A stretch of DNA of 64,000 nucleotides, taken from assembly GCA_947488435.1 (NCBI GenBank), contig CANKZG010000002.1, positions 248,001-312,000 of the forward strand, read 5' to 3'. The notes under the pieces are model-generated. The model worked only from the letters and a program-made list of their open reading frames with translations. It ran no database searches and was not told the DNA's origin. Source of the DNA: an uncultured Flavobacteriaceae bacterium. GTDB lineage: Bacteria > Bacteroidota > Bacteroidia > Flavobacteriales > Flavobacteriaceae. How positions within the stretch are numbered: position 1 is the first letter of the stretch; each line of letters opens with the position of its first letter. Below, in pieces: positions 8,266-17,693 of the stretch. Position numbers and translations under genes: made by a program.

Positions 8266-9153
8266 CTAATCCTTTCTTTTAGGAGCTTTAAAGCGATGTT
8301 TCCAACGTTTGTGCGTCCAAAGGTAGTATTCGGGATTTTCGCGAATTTGAGCTTCGGTCATTTGTAAAAAAGTTTTTGTTATCGCCGTTTCCTCAGTTTC
8401 TTGAGGAGTAGTTGTAATGGGCAATATCTCCGCGGTATAGTATCCGCGTTTAATTTTAGTTACTTTCAAGAAAGCCACATTTAAATCAAATTTTCTAGCC
8501 ATAATTTCTGCCCCGTTATGCACAGGTACTGTAATCCCCATAAATTTAGCCCACAATTGTGTTCGAGAAACTTGTGGAGATTGATCGCTAATCATTCCGT
8601 ATGAGGCTTTTATCTGATTTCTTTCATTAAGTAATACCGTTTTTACCGTTTCTCTTTGCGTAATTAATTGCGTATTCCATTGCCCGCGTATCTTTTTGAT
8701 AAGTTTATCAAAATAAGGATTACTTATTTTTTGATACACCGCGTACCCTTTGGACGAAATGTAACTGTTAATTATAATGCTCCATTCCCAGCTTGCATAA
8801 TGTGGGAACAACAGCAGTATACTTTTTTGTTTCTCGAGTTTAAGCATTTCCTCGATATTCAAGATTTTAAATCGGTGTTTTAATTGTTTTTCCGTCATAC
8901 CCATAGTCTTGATCATTTCAAGAAAAACATCACACATATGTGTATAGAATTTTCGTTGGATACGCCTTATTTCTTGAGTACTTTTTTCCGGAAAGGCAAG
9001 TTCTAAATTGGACTTCACCACCTTTTTCCGATAACCAATTACGGTATATAGTAAAAAGAAGATAAAATCAGATAAAAGATAGAACAGTCGGAATGGAAGT
9101 TTTGAAATAAACCATAGTAGGGGGTAGGCCAATAAATAGACAATAAGATGCAT
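8266..9153 (-). CDS. Lipid A biosynthesis-type acyltransferase (LpxL/HtrB family)
   Basis: This 295-aa inner-membrane acyltransferase has an N-terminal hydrophobic anchor (VYLLAYPLLWFISKLPFRLFY). The catalytic HX4E motif lies in FPHYASWEW, and downstream are SDQSP and a HNGAEIMAR stretch. Members add secondary acyl chains to lipid A or make ornithine/serine-type lipids in Bacteroidota, so the acceptor is not certain. I chose the ATG at 9153 because the family starts with this hydrophobic segment; the longer reading from 9201 adds 16 unsupported residues. Divergent from the rhomboid gene. Confidence 0.88.
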   Translation of the reverse strand: MHLIVYLLAYPLLWFISKLPFRLFYLLSDFIFFLLYTVIGYRKKVVKSNLELAFPEKSTQEIRRIQRKFYTHMCDVFLEMIKTMGMTEKQLKHRFKILNIEEMLKLEKQKSILLLFPHYASWEWSIIINSYISSKGYAVYQKISNPYFDKLIKKIRGQWNTQLITQRETVKTVLLNERNQIKASYGMISDQSPQVSRTQLWAKFMGITVPVHNGAEIMARKFDLNVAFLKVTKIKRGYYTAEILPITTTPQETEETAITKTFLQMTEAQIRENPEYYLWTHKRWKHRFKAPKRKD

Positions 9154-9214
9154 TAGGATTCGGAAAAAATTATGAGCAAATATAGCTATATTTGACACCA
9201 AACCTTAGATTGAA

Positions 9215-9862
9215 ATGAATTTGCACATTGCTACAATAGCCGTTATCGCCATTAATGTTCTCGTATCTATTCGAGGATTTAATGACGCAAGCTTTTTTGA
9301 ACGTTATAAGTTTAACATTGGGGCTATTACTGCAGGACAACGTGAGCGCATGTTTAGCTCGGGTTTTTTGCATGTTGATATCACACATCTTTTTTTCAAC
9401 ATGTTTACGCTTTATTTTTTTGCGGATGTTGTAATTTCTGAATTTGGATGGTTTAAATTTTTACTTATTTATGCCATAAGCCTAGCAGCAGGTAGTTTAC
9501 TGGCTCTTTTTTTTCACAAAGATGAACCATACTACAGTGCGGTAGGTGCTAGCGGCGCGGTTACAGGAGTGTTGTATGCCGCAATTTTATTATACCCCGA
9601 AATGCGTTTAGGATTAATGTTTATTCCAATTCCATTGCCAGCCTATGTTTTGGGGATTGGATATTTGCTTTACTCCATTTATGGAATGAAAAGTCGATTA
9701 GGCAATATAGGGCACACGGCTCACTTTGGAGGCGCTATCGGTGGTTATGCTACTGCGCTGTTTTTTAGACCTGATGTTATCTTTACGGATACTCTAGTGG
9801 TGCTATTGTTGGCTGTTCCTATTCTGCTTCTATTTGTTTTGGAGAAAATGGGGAAAATTTAA
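9215..9862 (+). CDS. Rhomboid family intramembrane serine protease
   Basis: This 215-aa integral membrane protein has about six hydrophobic segments. The catalytic serine is in VGASGAVTG and the partner histidine in HTAHFGGAIGG, the two rhomboid landmarks. An HxxxxHLFFNM segment in the second helix is also typical. It cleaves transmembrane helices of other proteins; the substrates are unknown. A -7 box TATATTTG at 9187-9194 gives a short leader of about 15 nt. It is shorter than rhomboids with extra cytoplasmic domains, so it is the basic six-helix form. Confidence 0.92.
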   Translation: MNLHIATIAVIAINVLVSIRGFNDASFFERYKFNIGAITAGQRERMFSSGFLHVDITHLFFNMFTLYFFADVVISEFGWFKFLLIYAISLAAGSLLALFFHKDEPYYSAVGASGAVTGVLYAAILLYPEMRLGLMFIPIPLPAYVLGIGYLLYSIYGMKSRLGNIGHTAHFGGAIGGYATALFFRPDVIFTDTLVVLLLAVPILLLFVLEKMGKI

Positions 9863-9987
9863 TCTTCAGTAAATAGGATACTACCTACAGCTTTTTGCAT
9901 TTCATCGAAAAATCGTACAACGCTTATACTACAAAGCCTAATTTTACGTTAATAGCAAACCCAAATTAGTAAAACAACTTACTTATC

Positions 9988-11649
9988 ATGAAAAAAGTAT
10001 CCCTATTACTGATGGTAGCTTTGGTATTCTTTACTGCCTGTAGCGACGAAACCACAGTATTTGAAACCCAAGACAACAACCTTTCTCTTGAAACCAATGA
10101 GCAAGTACTTTTAAACAGTATCGTTTATGACAATGCAGGAGTTATTGATTTAATTGCTCCAACTGATGCGAGTATAGCAAAATCTTTTGGTTTTACAAGT
10201 AATTCCAATAACAATGACGACGCAACGAACTTTCCATTAACTTTAATAGCTCAGGTAGCCCCACCATCTTTTGCAAATGGAGGAGAAAATCTTACCGCTT
10301 CTCATGTAGATATTGATGGTAATTTTGCCTATGTTTCCTACAATACCGTTGGCGCGGTATATGCTGGAGGATTGGATATTATTAATGTTAGTGACCCCAA
10401 TAACCCTAGAGTAACCTCTCGTCTATACTTTACAAACGCAGATATTAGTGCTTTAAAGTATGATGGTGGATTTGTATATGCTGTTGGTGGTTTTAACGCA
10501 GAGTTATCCACTTTTGCGGAAACAAATTCTTTTGTGGCAAAAATTTCTGCTGTAAATGGGAGGTTTAGCACTTCAGGAGTTCTTTTTGGATTTCAGGATG
10601 GTTTTGTAGCTACCGACGTGGATACTACTGCAGATGCTATTTTAGTGACTAGCGGACAAGATGGTTACTTAGCCGTTTATGATAAATTAACGGTTGAGAT
10701 TGAACAAGAAGTTGCTTTTCCAGATTTACGATCTGTGGATATAAGAGATAATAGATTAGCGCTTTTAGATGGAAGTTTTGGTGTAAGAATCTTAGATCAG
10801 AACTCCTTAGAAACCAATAGTGAAATTCCTATTGATACCGATTTTGGAATTGCAAAACGTACCGTAGCATTCTCTGGAGATAAAGTTATTGTATCGGAAG
10901 GACCAACTGGAGCCGGAGTGTATAATTTTAGTACGGGATCCTTTTTGGAGCGTATCCCAATTGCCTTAAACCCTGAAGGAGTAGCAAATGAAGATATCGT
11001 CACCAATGCTGTAGCCTCTAATGAAGAGATTATTTTAATGGCTAATGGTGGAGCAGGTCTTTGTCTTTCAGAAGCACAAGCTAATGGTTTAAGTACAGCT
11101 ATTGTTGGAATTATTGGCTTGGAAGGTTCTATTAATTATGTAGAATCTAAAGGAGATTATGTTTATGCCGCATCTGGTACTCAAGGACTCCAAATTATTA
11201 AACTAAATAGGCCTGATGCTAGTTTAGCAGCCCGTTGTGCCAATTTACCTGCCTATACGGGAAGTTTTAACCTAAATGTAAATCAAGGAGAAGAACTTGC
11301 ATTTAGTGGAAGTAGAGGTTTTAATAATGTAAATGTAAACGGATCTTTACTACTATGTGGTTCATGGACTGCTCGCAATGCTACAATAATCAATAGCAAT
11401 GCACTCTTTGAAATGAATGGTAATTATACCGTAGGAAGAAACAATAGAAGACGTGATATTGTATTAAATCAGGGAGCAACCTTTAGAGTTGAAGGAAATT
11501 TAACGATTTTCGGAGACCTAATCTTGAATGAAGGTGCGACTTTGGAGTTTATCGGAGAAGATTCTGTGGTTAATATTTTTGGAGATGTAACTATAGCTAA
11601 TTCTGCCACCGTTAATGGAACCTTTCAAGACCTTCAAAATAAATTTTAA
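9988..11649 (+). CDS. LVIVD-repeat-type lipoprotein with C-terminal beta-solenoid-like tail
   Basis: This 553-aa exported lipoprotein has a signal peptide ending FFTACSD. Residues 80-415 contain propeller-like repeats with the LVIVD signature, such as GGLDIINVSDPNNPRV and later YAASGTQGLQIIKL. The last 130 residues change to short regular turns (NVNVNGSLLL, FEMNGNYTVG, VEGNLTIFGDLILNEG) that look like a beta-solenoid or bactofilin-like stack. Function is unknown; surface adhesion or scaffolding is plausible. A strong terminator follows at 11666-11703. Single-gene transcript. Confidence 0.82.
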   Translation: MKKVSLLLMVALVFFTACSDETTVFETQDNNLSLETNEQVLLNSIVYDNAGVIDLIAPTDASIAKSFGFTSNSNNNDDATNFPLTLIAQVAPPSFANGGENLTASHVDIDGNFAYVSYNTVGAVYAGGLDIINVSDPNNPRVTSRLYFTNADISALKYDGGFVYAVGGFNAELSTFAETNSFVAKISAVNGRFSTSGVLFGFQDGFVATDVDTTADAILVTSGQDGYLAVYDKLTVEIEQEVAFPDLRSVDIRDNRLALLDGSFGVRILDQNSLETNSEIPIDTDFGIAKRTVAFSGDKVIVSEGPTGAGVYNFSTGSFLERIPIALNPEGVANEDIVTNAVASNEEIILMANGGAGLCLSEAQANGLSTAIVGIIGLEGSINYVESKGDYVYAASGTQGLQIIKLNRPDASLAARCANLPAYTGSFNLNVNQGEELAFSGSRGFNNVNVNGSLLLCGSWTARNATIINSNALFEMNGNYTVGRNNRRRDIVLNQGATFRVEGNLTIFGDLILNEGATLEFIGEDSVVNIFGDVTIANSATVNGTFQDLQNKF

Positions 11650-11665
11650 ACCCCAAATAGATCTT

Positions 11666-11703
11666 AAAAAAGCCGTAAATACTTATCGTATTACGGCTTT
11701 TTT
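11666..11703. terminator. Rho-independent terminator between convergent genes
   Basis: A perfect 13-bp stem (AAAAAAGCCGTAA at 11666-11678 with TTACGGCTTTTTT at 11691-11703) encloses a 12-nt loop. T-runs on both strands let it serve both the 553-aa lipoprotein gene and the TlpA-like gene. Confidence 0.9.
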
Positions 11704-11730
11704 ACTTTTAAATATTTGTTGTTCTGTTTT

Positions 11731-12840
11731 TTATTGAAGCAATTCTGCAATTTTTGCTTCTAAAGCAGGGCCTCTTAAGTTTTTTGCTACAATAATACCG
11801 TTCTCATCCAAAATAAAGGTTGCCGGAATTCCATTTACATTATATAACTGTGCAATCTGATCGAAATAGTTTACATTGGAAACATGATTCCAAATGAGAC
11901 CATCATCGGCTATTGCTTTTTTCCAATCTTCAGCTTTTCGATCTAGCGATACCCCAAAAATGTTAAGTCCCTTGTCGTGATATTTTTCATATACGCGGAC
12001 TACGTTAGGGTTTTCTATTCTACAAGGCTTGCACCAAGCAGCCCAGAAATCTAAAATAGTAACTTTCCCAAGCGCGTCGTATAGCGCAAGTTCCTCACCA
12101 GATGGCGTTGGCCCCGTAAAGTTAGGAGCTTTAGCACCTATAGCCGTAGTAACAGCTTTTTCTAATTGTGCTAATACCTTTTTTGCAACCGGAGTTTCCT
12201 GTATTTCGGGCGATAACCCATTAAAGATGTCTTGCACTTCGTTTTCCGGAAGTATTTTACCCGCTAATATTTTTTCCAATATAAAAACTGCAATTAAAGA
12301 ACCAGGATTTTCGCGAACAAAATCCAATTCAAAAATTTTAGCTTCCTCTTGAAGTTCAAATAATTCTTCTCGAAGTGATTCAAAGACCTCACTATTTCCT
12401 TCAGCCTGTGCTTTCCTTAAATCCGCTCCTATAGATTGTCCTTTTAAAGAAATCTCTCTTGAACTACTTAAATAATCCGAAAAGAGCATGTTTTGAGGAG
12501 TTCCTTTAAGTTTTGCATAGCCCAAACTATCTTTTTGAACTCTTATTTCTATCGTGCCTTTATCGTTTATAACGGGAATATTACCATTCAGGGAATCAAT
12601 AAAAATATAGCGCAATTCAGGAAGACCTACGGGGCCTTCAAAAGAAAATTTACCATTCCGTATAGTGGCGGTATCCAAATCCGCAACCGGGCGATAATTC
12701 TCATCGATGCCTCTTAAAAATACTAAGGTTCCATCGGCAATATCTCCTGTAATCGTAGCTTTGATCCGAAAACCGTCAGGATCACTAGTACAAGATATAA
12801 AAGTAACGATACTCAAAAATATCATTAAAAACTTTTTCAT
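11731..12840 (-). CDS. TlpA/ResA-type thiol-disulfide oxidoreductase with DUF4369 domain
   Basis: This 369-aa lipoprotein has a signal peptide with lipobox Cys17. Residues 25-125 match the DUF4369 beta-sandwich pattern common in Bacteroidota thioredoxins, and then comes a helical linker. The C-terminal thioredoxin fold has the redox motif WCKPC (Cys270, Cys273) and a cis-Pro in VNGIPATFI. It probably reduces periplasmic disulfides, for example in cytochrome c maturation or oxidative stress. Monocistronic by position, between a terminator and a 199-bp gap. Confidence 0.93.
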   Translation of the reverse strand: MKKFLMIFLSIVTFISCTSDPDGFRIKATITGDIADGTLVFLRGIDENYRPVADLDTATIRNGKFSFEGPVGLPELRYIFIDSLNGNIPVINDKGTIEIRVQKDSLGYAKLKGTPQNMLFSDYLSSSREISLKGQSIGADLRKAQAEGNSEVFESLREELFELQEEAKIFELDFVRENPGSLIAVFILEKILAGKILPENEVQDIFNGLSPEIQETPVAKKVLAQLEKAVTTAIGAKAPNFTGPTPSGEELALYDALGKVTILDFWAAWCKPCRIENPNVVRVYEKYHDKGLNIFGVSLDRKAEDWKKAIADDGLIWNHVSNVNYFDQIAQLYNVNGIPATFILDENGIIVAKNLRGPALEAKIAELLQ

Positions 12841-13039
12841 AACATGAATTTTACGGGCGTAAAGGTATTGATATACTACCTATAAAAAAAACAATTACGA
12901 AGCGTTTGATGTTAAGGAGGTGCTAAAGTTTGAACACTAGTTTTCAATTAAATACCAGAACTATGTGCGTAATAAAACCTTTAAAAAAAAAGAAATATGG
13001 TTTTAATAACGTATGGTATCGATGATTTACCTCTGCGAT

Positions 13040-13552
13040 TTAAAATTGATAGCGAATGCCTAAAGCAATATCAAAATCAAAATTATCGGAGAAATTATCA
13101 AAACCAATTAGCCCAATTTCAGGTCTGAAGTCTAAGGAAATTAGTAAGGGAATATCAAAATTGTATTCCACACCAATGTCACCAGCAGCAAAAATAAAAA
13201 GTCCTCCATCGGGGGTTACTGTACCTCCATTAGGATTGGGAATGGGCTCAAAATCTACGTTTCCAAGTCCTCCGCCGAAACCATAATACCAATTGAAATT
13301 GTTTTCAATAGAATGTACCCATTGGTATATTCCAGTTAATTTAAAGGCATCAAAATTCCTACTATCTCTCCAGCCTAAGTTTAATTCTAATCTGTTATAT
13401 CGGAATAAGGATTTTTGATACGAAATTTCTGCTCCAAATCCATCACTATCTCCCAAACGAAGCCCTAATGCATGATCAGAAATATCTTGTGCTTGTATTG
13501 TGCTACAGGAAATAAATACAACTAAAGCGATACATACTTTTAAAATTTTCAT
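13040..13552 (-). CDS. Small outer-membrane beta-barrel-like protein
   Basis: This 170-aa protein has a signal peptide (cleavage probably after TIQA). Alternating hydrophobic strands follow, with glycine/aromatic girdles (YGFGGGLGNVDF, ISLDFRPEIGLIGF), ending in an aromatic-terminated strand IALGIRYQF. The final Phe after an alternating strand is the usual outer-membrane insertion signal. It resembles OmpW/porin-family small barrels. The cargo is unknown. Confidence 0.8.
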   Translation of the reverse strand: MKILKVCIALVVFISCSTIQAQDISDHALGLRLGDSDGFGAEISYQKSLFRYNRLELNLGWRDSRNFDAFKLTGIYQWVHSIENNFNWYYGFGGGLGNVDFEPIPNPNGGTVTPDGGLFIFAAGDIGVEYNFDIPLLISLDFRPEIGLIGFDNFSDNFDFDIALGIRYQF

Positions 13553-13646
13553 AAGTGTCTAAATTTTTGGTTTGTAATTAAAATTGAGATTTAAGTAAGT
13601 TGCTCAAACAATAAAAACTTAAATTAGCCTCCAAAATTGTTCCAAA

Positions 13647-16556
13647 TTGAATAAAAGTTTATTTCAGACCTTAAAAGAGTCTTTAGAAGGGGAGTTGTCT
13701 ACCGAAACTTTGAGCACGATTTTGTATGCTACAGATGCCTCCGTATACCGCAAATTACCTATGGCAGTAGCCTTTCCCAAGACCGCGAAGGACATTCAGC
13801 AACTTGTTCAATTCGCAAATGCAAACCATATAGGTTTAATTCCAAGAGCGGCAGGTACTTCTTTAGCGGGTCAATGTGTAGGTGAAGGGATTGTAGTAGA
13901 TGTATCAAAACATTTCACAAAAATTCTCAGTGTCGATACAGTTAATAAACAAGTTACTGTGCAGCCCGGGGTTATTCGTGACGAACTCAATGATTATCTA
14001 AAATCGTTTGGACTTTTTTTTGGACCCAACACATCAACTTCCAACCGATGCATGATCGGCGGAATGGTTGGAAATAATTCTTCAGGAACAACTTCCATAA
14101 AATATGGAGTTACAAGAGATAAAGTTGTAGCATTAAAAACAGTACTTTCAGACGGTAGCGAAGTTGACTTTAAAGGAATTTCTGAGGCAGAATTTCACAA
14201 AAAAAGAACATTAAATTCACTTGAAGGATCAATTTATAACAACATAGATAAAGAATTATCAAACAATACAATAAAAGAAAATATAATAGCTCAATTTCCA
14301 AAACCTGAAATCCATAGAAGAAATACCGGTTATGCTGTTGATGAGCTTCTCAAAACCGAAATTTTTGGAACCGAAGATGCATCTTTTAATTTTTGCAAAC
14401 TGCTAGCAGGAAGTGAAGGAACACTAGCTTTTTCAACGGAAATTACCTTGCAACTGGATGATTTACAACCTGAGTTTTCTGCGATGATGGTGACACATTA
14501 TAATGATTTGGAAAGCTGCCTGCAAGATGTTGCTCCGGTTATGAGTTGTAATCTTTTCACCTGTGAAATGATGGATAAAGTAATTCTGGATTGTACAAAG
14601 AACAACAGAACGCAGCAGGCGAATCGTTTTTTTGTTGAAGGAGACCCAGCAGCATTGTTGCTTTTAGAAGTGCGGTCGGCTAGCAAAAAAGGTTTAGAAG
14701 TAGCATTGGAAGTCTTGCAAAAAAAAGTAGAGGAATCAGGCTTAAGTTACGCTAGTCCAGTTTTAATGGGTAACGATATACAGAAAGCAATAGAGCTTAG
14801 AAAGGCTGGGCTTGGTCTGTTGGGTAATATGATCGGAGATCGTAAAGCTGTGGCTTGTATAGAAGACACTGCGGTAGCCTTAGGGGATTTAAAAGATTTT
14901 ATTAGCGATTTTACAGCAATTATGAAAGCGTTTGATCAGGATGCGGTTTATTATGCCCATGCCGGAGCAGGGGAATTGCATTTACGTCCAATCCTGAATC
15001 TTAAAAAAAGTAAAGATGTTCAATTATTTAGAGAAATTACTACCGCTGTTGCTAAGCTTACAAAAAAATATAAGGGCTCCTTTAGCGGAGAGCATGGCGA
15101 TGGTATTGTTCGAGCGGAATTCATTCCGCTAATGATCGGAAAGGAAAATTATGAATTGCTAAGTCGTGTGAAATCCTATTTTGATCCGCAGGGTATTTTT
15201 AATCCTGGAAAAATCGTGGACGCTTATCCTATGGACGCATCACTGCGTTATGAAGTAGACCGAAAAGAACCTCATATTGAAACATTTTTAGATTTTTCGG
15301 ATAGCGAAGGAATTCTAAAAGCTGCCGAAAAATGTAATGGAAGTGGAGATTGTCGCAAAACCCATCATGCAAATGGTGGGATGTGTCCTAGTTATCATGC
15401 TACTAAAAACGAAAAAGATACCACCCGAGGTAGGGCAAATGCCTTGCGGGAATTTTTGACGAATTCAGATCGCCCAAATCATTTCGATAGCTCTGAATTA
15501 AAGGAAGTTTTTGACTTATGTTTAAGTTGTAAAGCATGCGCAAGTGAGTGTCCCAGTAATGTAGATGTTGCCAGTCTAAAAGCAGAATTCTTATATCAAT
15601 ATCAGGAAGTAAATGGATATAGTTTGCGAAGTAAACTATTTGCTCATAACACTAAAATCAATAAATTAAGCAGTCGAATTTCGGGATTAACGAATTTGAT
15701 TTATGATTCCAATATTCTGGGAAATATGTTAAAAAATATTTCTGGTGTAGCGAAAGAAAGAAGTCTTCCAAAAGTATCAAGTTTTAATTTCAATAAATAT
15801 CATCAACGTATTAAAAAACAATATAATAAAACTACAAAAAAAGTTGTTTTATATATCGATGAGTTTACGCAATACTTGGATATTGATTTAGGTAAGGATG
15901 CTATTTTTGTATTGTCCGAACTAGGGTATGATATTCAGTTATTTTATGCAGAAAGCGGACGTACTTATTTGTCTAAAGGCTTTTTAGATCAAGCTAAGCA
16001 GCTTGCGTTGAAAAATATAAAAATCTTGAAAACTTATGCTGAAGCTGGTATTCCCGTAGTTGGATTAGAACCTTCAGCAGTACTTTCTTTTCGAGATGAA
16101 TATAAGCGATTTTTGAACGATGAGGTCACAACAACTGCTATTGCTAAAAACACCTATTTGATCGAAGAATTTTTGGCCGCTGAAATAGCCAAAGGAGCAA
16201 TTACCAAAACTGCATTTACAAAAGAAGTTCTGACCATTAAAATTCATAACCATTGCCATCAAAAAGCGTTGTCAAATCAAAAAGTAACTTTTGATGTGCT
16301 TAATCTGCCAGAAAATTATAAGGTTTCAATTATAAATTCAGGATGTTGCGGTATGGCTGGTTCTTTCGGTTATGAAAAAGAACATTATGATGTAAGTATG
16401 AAAATCGGAGCATTAAAATTGTTTCCTGCCATAAAAAAGGCAGCAAATACGACAATTATAGCGGCTAATGGCACAAGTTGCAGGCATCAGATACAGGATG
16501 GCACAGGGGTGAAAGCAAAACATCCTATTTCTATTATAAAAGAAGCTTTAATCTAG
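13647..16556 (+). CDS. FAD-linked D-2-hydroxyacid dehydrogenase fused to Fe-S/CCG domains
   Basis: This 969-aa enzyme probably oxidises D-lactate or a related 2-hydroxyacid and passes electrons to the quinone pool. Domains in order are FAD-binding type 4 (about 20-230, with PRAAGTSLAGQ and GNNSSGT), the FAD-oxidase C-terminal domain (about 270-530, ending FDPQGIFNPGK), then Fe-S cysteines at CNGSGDC (near 563) and CLSCKACASEC (near 625). A GlpC-like region with NHCHQKAL and SGCCGMAGSFGY follows. The start seems to be TTG, because an in-frame stop lies 24 nt upstream and the next ATG would delete conserved residues. Convergent with, and overlapping by 9 bp, the phosphatase gene. Confidence 0.92.
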   Translation: MNKSLFQTLKESLEGELSTETLSTILYATDASVYRKLPMAVAFPKTAKDIQQLVQFANANHIGLIPRAAGTSLAGQCVGEGIVVDVSKHFTKILSVDTVNKQVTVQPGVIRDELNDYLKSFGLFFGPNTSTSNRCMIGGMVGNNSSGTTSIKYGVTRDKVVALKTVLSDGSEVDFKGISEAEFHKKRTLNSLEGSIYNNIDKELSNNTIKENIIAQFPKPEIHRRNTGYAVDELLKTEIFGTEDASFNFCKLLAGSEGTLAFSTEITLQLDDLQPEFSAMMVTHYNDLESCLQDVAPVMSCNLFTCEMMDKVILDCTKNNRTQQANRFFVEGDPAALLLLEVRSASKKGLEVALEVLQKKVEESGLSYASPVLMGNDIQKAIELRKAGLGLLGNMIGDRKAVACIEDTAVALGDLKDFISDFTAIMKAFDQDAVYYAHAGAGELHLRPILNLKKSKDVQLFREITTAVAKLTKKYKGSFSGEHGDGIVRAEFIPLMIGKENYELLSRVKSYFDPQGIFNPGKIVDAYPMDASLRYEVDRKEPHIETFLDFSDSEGILKAAEKCNGSGDCRKTHHANGGMCPSYHATKNEKDTTRGRANALREFLTNSDRPNHFDSSELKEVFDLCLSCKACASECPSNVDVASLKAEFLYQYQEVNGYSLRSKLFAHNTKINKLSSRISGLTNLIYDSNILGNMLKNISGVAKERSLPKVSSFNFNKYHQRIKKQYNKTTKKVVLYIDEFTQYLDIDLGKDAIFVLSELGYDIQLFYAESGRTYLSKGFLDQAKQLALKNIKILKTYAEAGIPVVGLEPSAVLSFRDEYKRFLNDEVTTTAIAKNTYLIEEFLAAEIAKGAITKTAFTKEVLTIKIHNHCHQKALSNQKVTFDVLNLPENYKVSIINSGCCGMAGSFGYEKEHYDVSMKIGALKLFPAIKKAANTTIIAANGTSCRHQIQDGTGVKAKHPISIIKEALI

Positions 16557-17432
16557 CAGATCCTCGGCTTTTTTGCTGAGTTTTGATACTGCGCTTTCAA
16601 TGCCAAGTTCGTTCGTTTCCGTTATGGAGGTGATCAGATCTTGAATATTCAGCTGCTTGAGATCTTCATCTACATAAAAGGGAAGTAATTTATCTTGATT
16701 GTACTTGTAAATCTTCCATCGTTTAAAAGAATACTCTAATGCGGTTAAATTTTCAATCCAATCTCCGGAGTTCAAATATGTACATTGCCCGTTCTTATTT
16801 TTATAAACCTCTTTTTTAGGCTGGTGTATATGGCCGCAAATTACATACTGATACCCCTTCTCAATGGCCAAATCTGTAGCTGCCTTTTCAAATTTACTGA
16901 TGTGTTTGAGTGCGCTTTTTACGCGATCTTTTACGTTTTTAGAAAGGGAATATTTATTTCTTCCAATTTTGGTTAACCCCCAATTTACCATCCTGTTTAT
17001 TAAAATTAGCAGATCATACCCATAACCTCCTAGCTTAGCAAGCCACTTGGCGTTTTGAATGGAAACATCAAAGATATCTCCATGAAAAAACCATGCTTTC
17101 TTGCCGTTTAAGTTAAGAACTAGCTTGTCAACTATTTTAAAATTACCCATTGAAGTATTACTAAACTTACGAAGCATTTCATCATGATTTCCAGTGATAT
17201 AAAAAACCTCAACACCATTAGAAGCCATGCCAATAACTTTTTTCAATACCTTCAAGTGCGATTTTGGAAAATAACGTTTACTGAACTGCCAGATATCAAT
17301 AATATCTCCATTTAAAATCAATTTTTTAGGGGCTATACTATTCAAATAAGCAACAAGTTCATCTGCATGACAGCCGTATGTGCCAAGATGCACATCTGAT
17401 ACTACTGCTAACTCAATTTTTCTTTTTTTCAA
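16548..17432 (-). CDS. LpxH-like UDP-2,3-diacylglucosamine diphosphatase family phosphoesterase
   Basis: This 294-aa calcineurin-type metallophosphoesterase carries the dimetal motifs in order: SDVHLG, LNGDIIDIW, ITGNHDE, FFHGDIFD and GHIHQPK. This set matches the LpxH2-like branch that hydrolyses UDP-2,3-diacylglucosamine to lipid X in lipid A synthesis. A role on another nucleotide substrate cannot be excluded. The extra C-terminal 60 residues are charged and helical. Its 3' end overlaps the dehydrogenase gene tail-to-tail by 9 bp. Confidence 0.85.
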   Translation of the reverse strand: MKKRKIELAVVSDVHLGTYGCHADELVAYLNSIAPKKLILNGDIIDIWQFSKRYFPKSHLKVLKKVIGMASNGVEVFYITGNHDEMLRKFSNTSMGNFKIVDKLVLNLNGKKAWFFHGDIFDVSIQNAKWLAKLGGYGYDLLILINRMVNWGLTKIGRNKYSLSKNVKDRVKSALKHISKFEKAATDLAIEKGYQYVICGHIHQPKKEVYKNKNGQCTYLNSGDWIENLTALEYSFKRWKIYKYNQDKLLPFYVDEDLKQLNIQDLITSITETNELGIESAVSKLSKKAEDLLD

Positions 17433-17571
17433 ATCGAAATACTTTCCTACAAAATAAATTCATATACCGGAAGCAAAGTCGAAATTGAAATCAATATTTA
17501 ATGAGCATACCGTTAAGTTTAGATTAATATTCGCATTCACTTCGTTAAGTCAATGTTACCATAAATCTACT

Positions 17572-17603
17572 TTTGGTTTTAGTATTTTTAAGATATACCT
17601 TTG
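17572..17603 (+). promoter_or_regulatory. Bacteroidota-type promoter upstream of aroC
   Basis: -33 TTTG at 17572-17575 and -7 TACCTTTG at 17596-17603 are separated by 20 nt, a consensus match. The start codon lies about 85 nt downstream of the expected start site, so this transcript has an unusually long leader for the window. Confidence 0.6.
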
Positions 17604-17693
17604 ACTCTTGTTTTGTGTTAAAACATTGTTGTTGGCACTACATACAAATTATTAGTTCATACAACACACAAAACTCCATCTAAACTAGGTATT

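Noticed and set aside
12963-13025. 20-aa plus-strand frame with basic residues between the TlpA-like and barrel genes
   Set aside because: Too short and without promoter, motif or terminator support.
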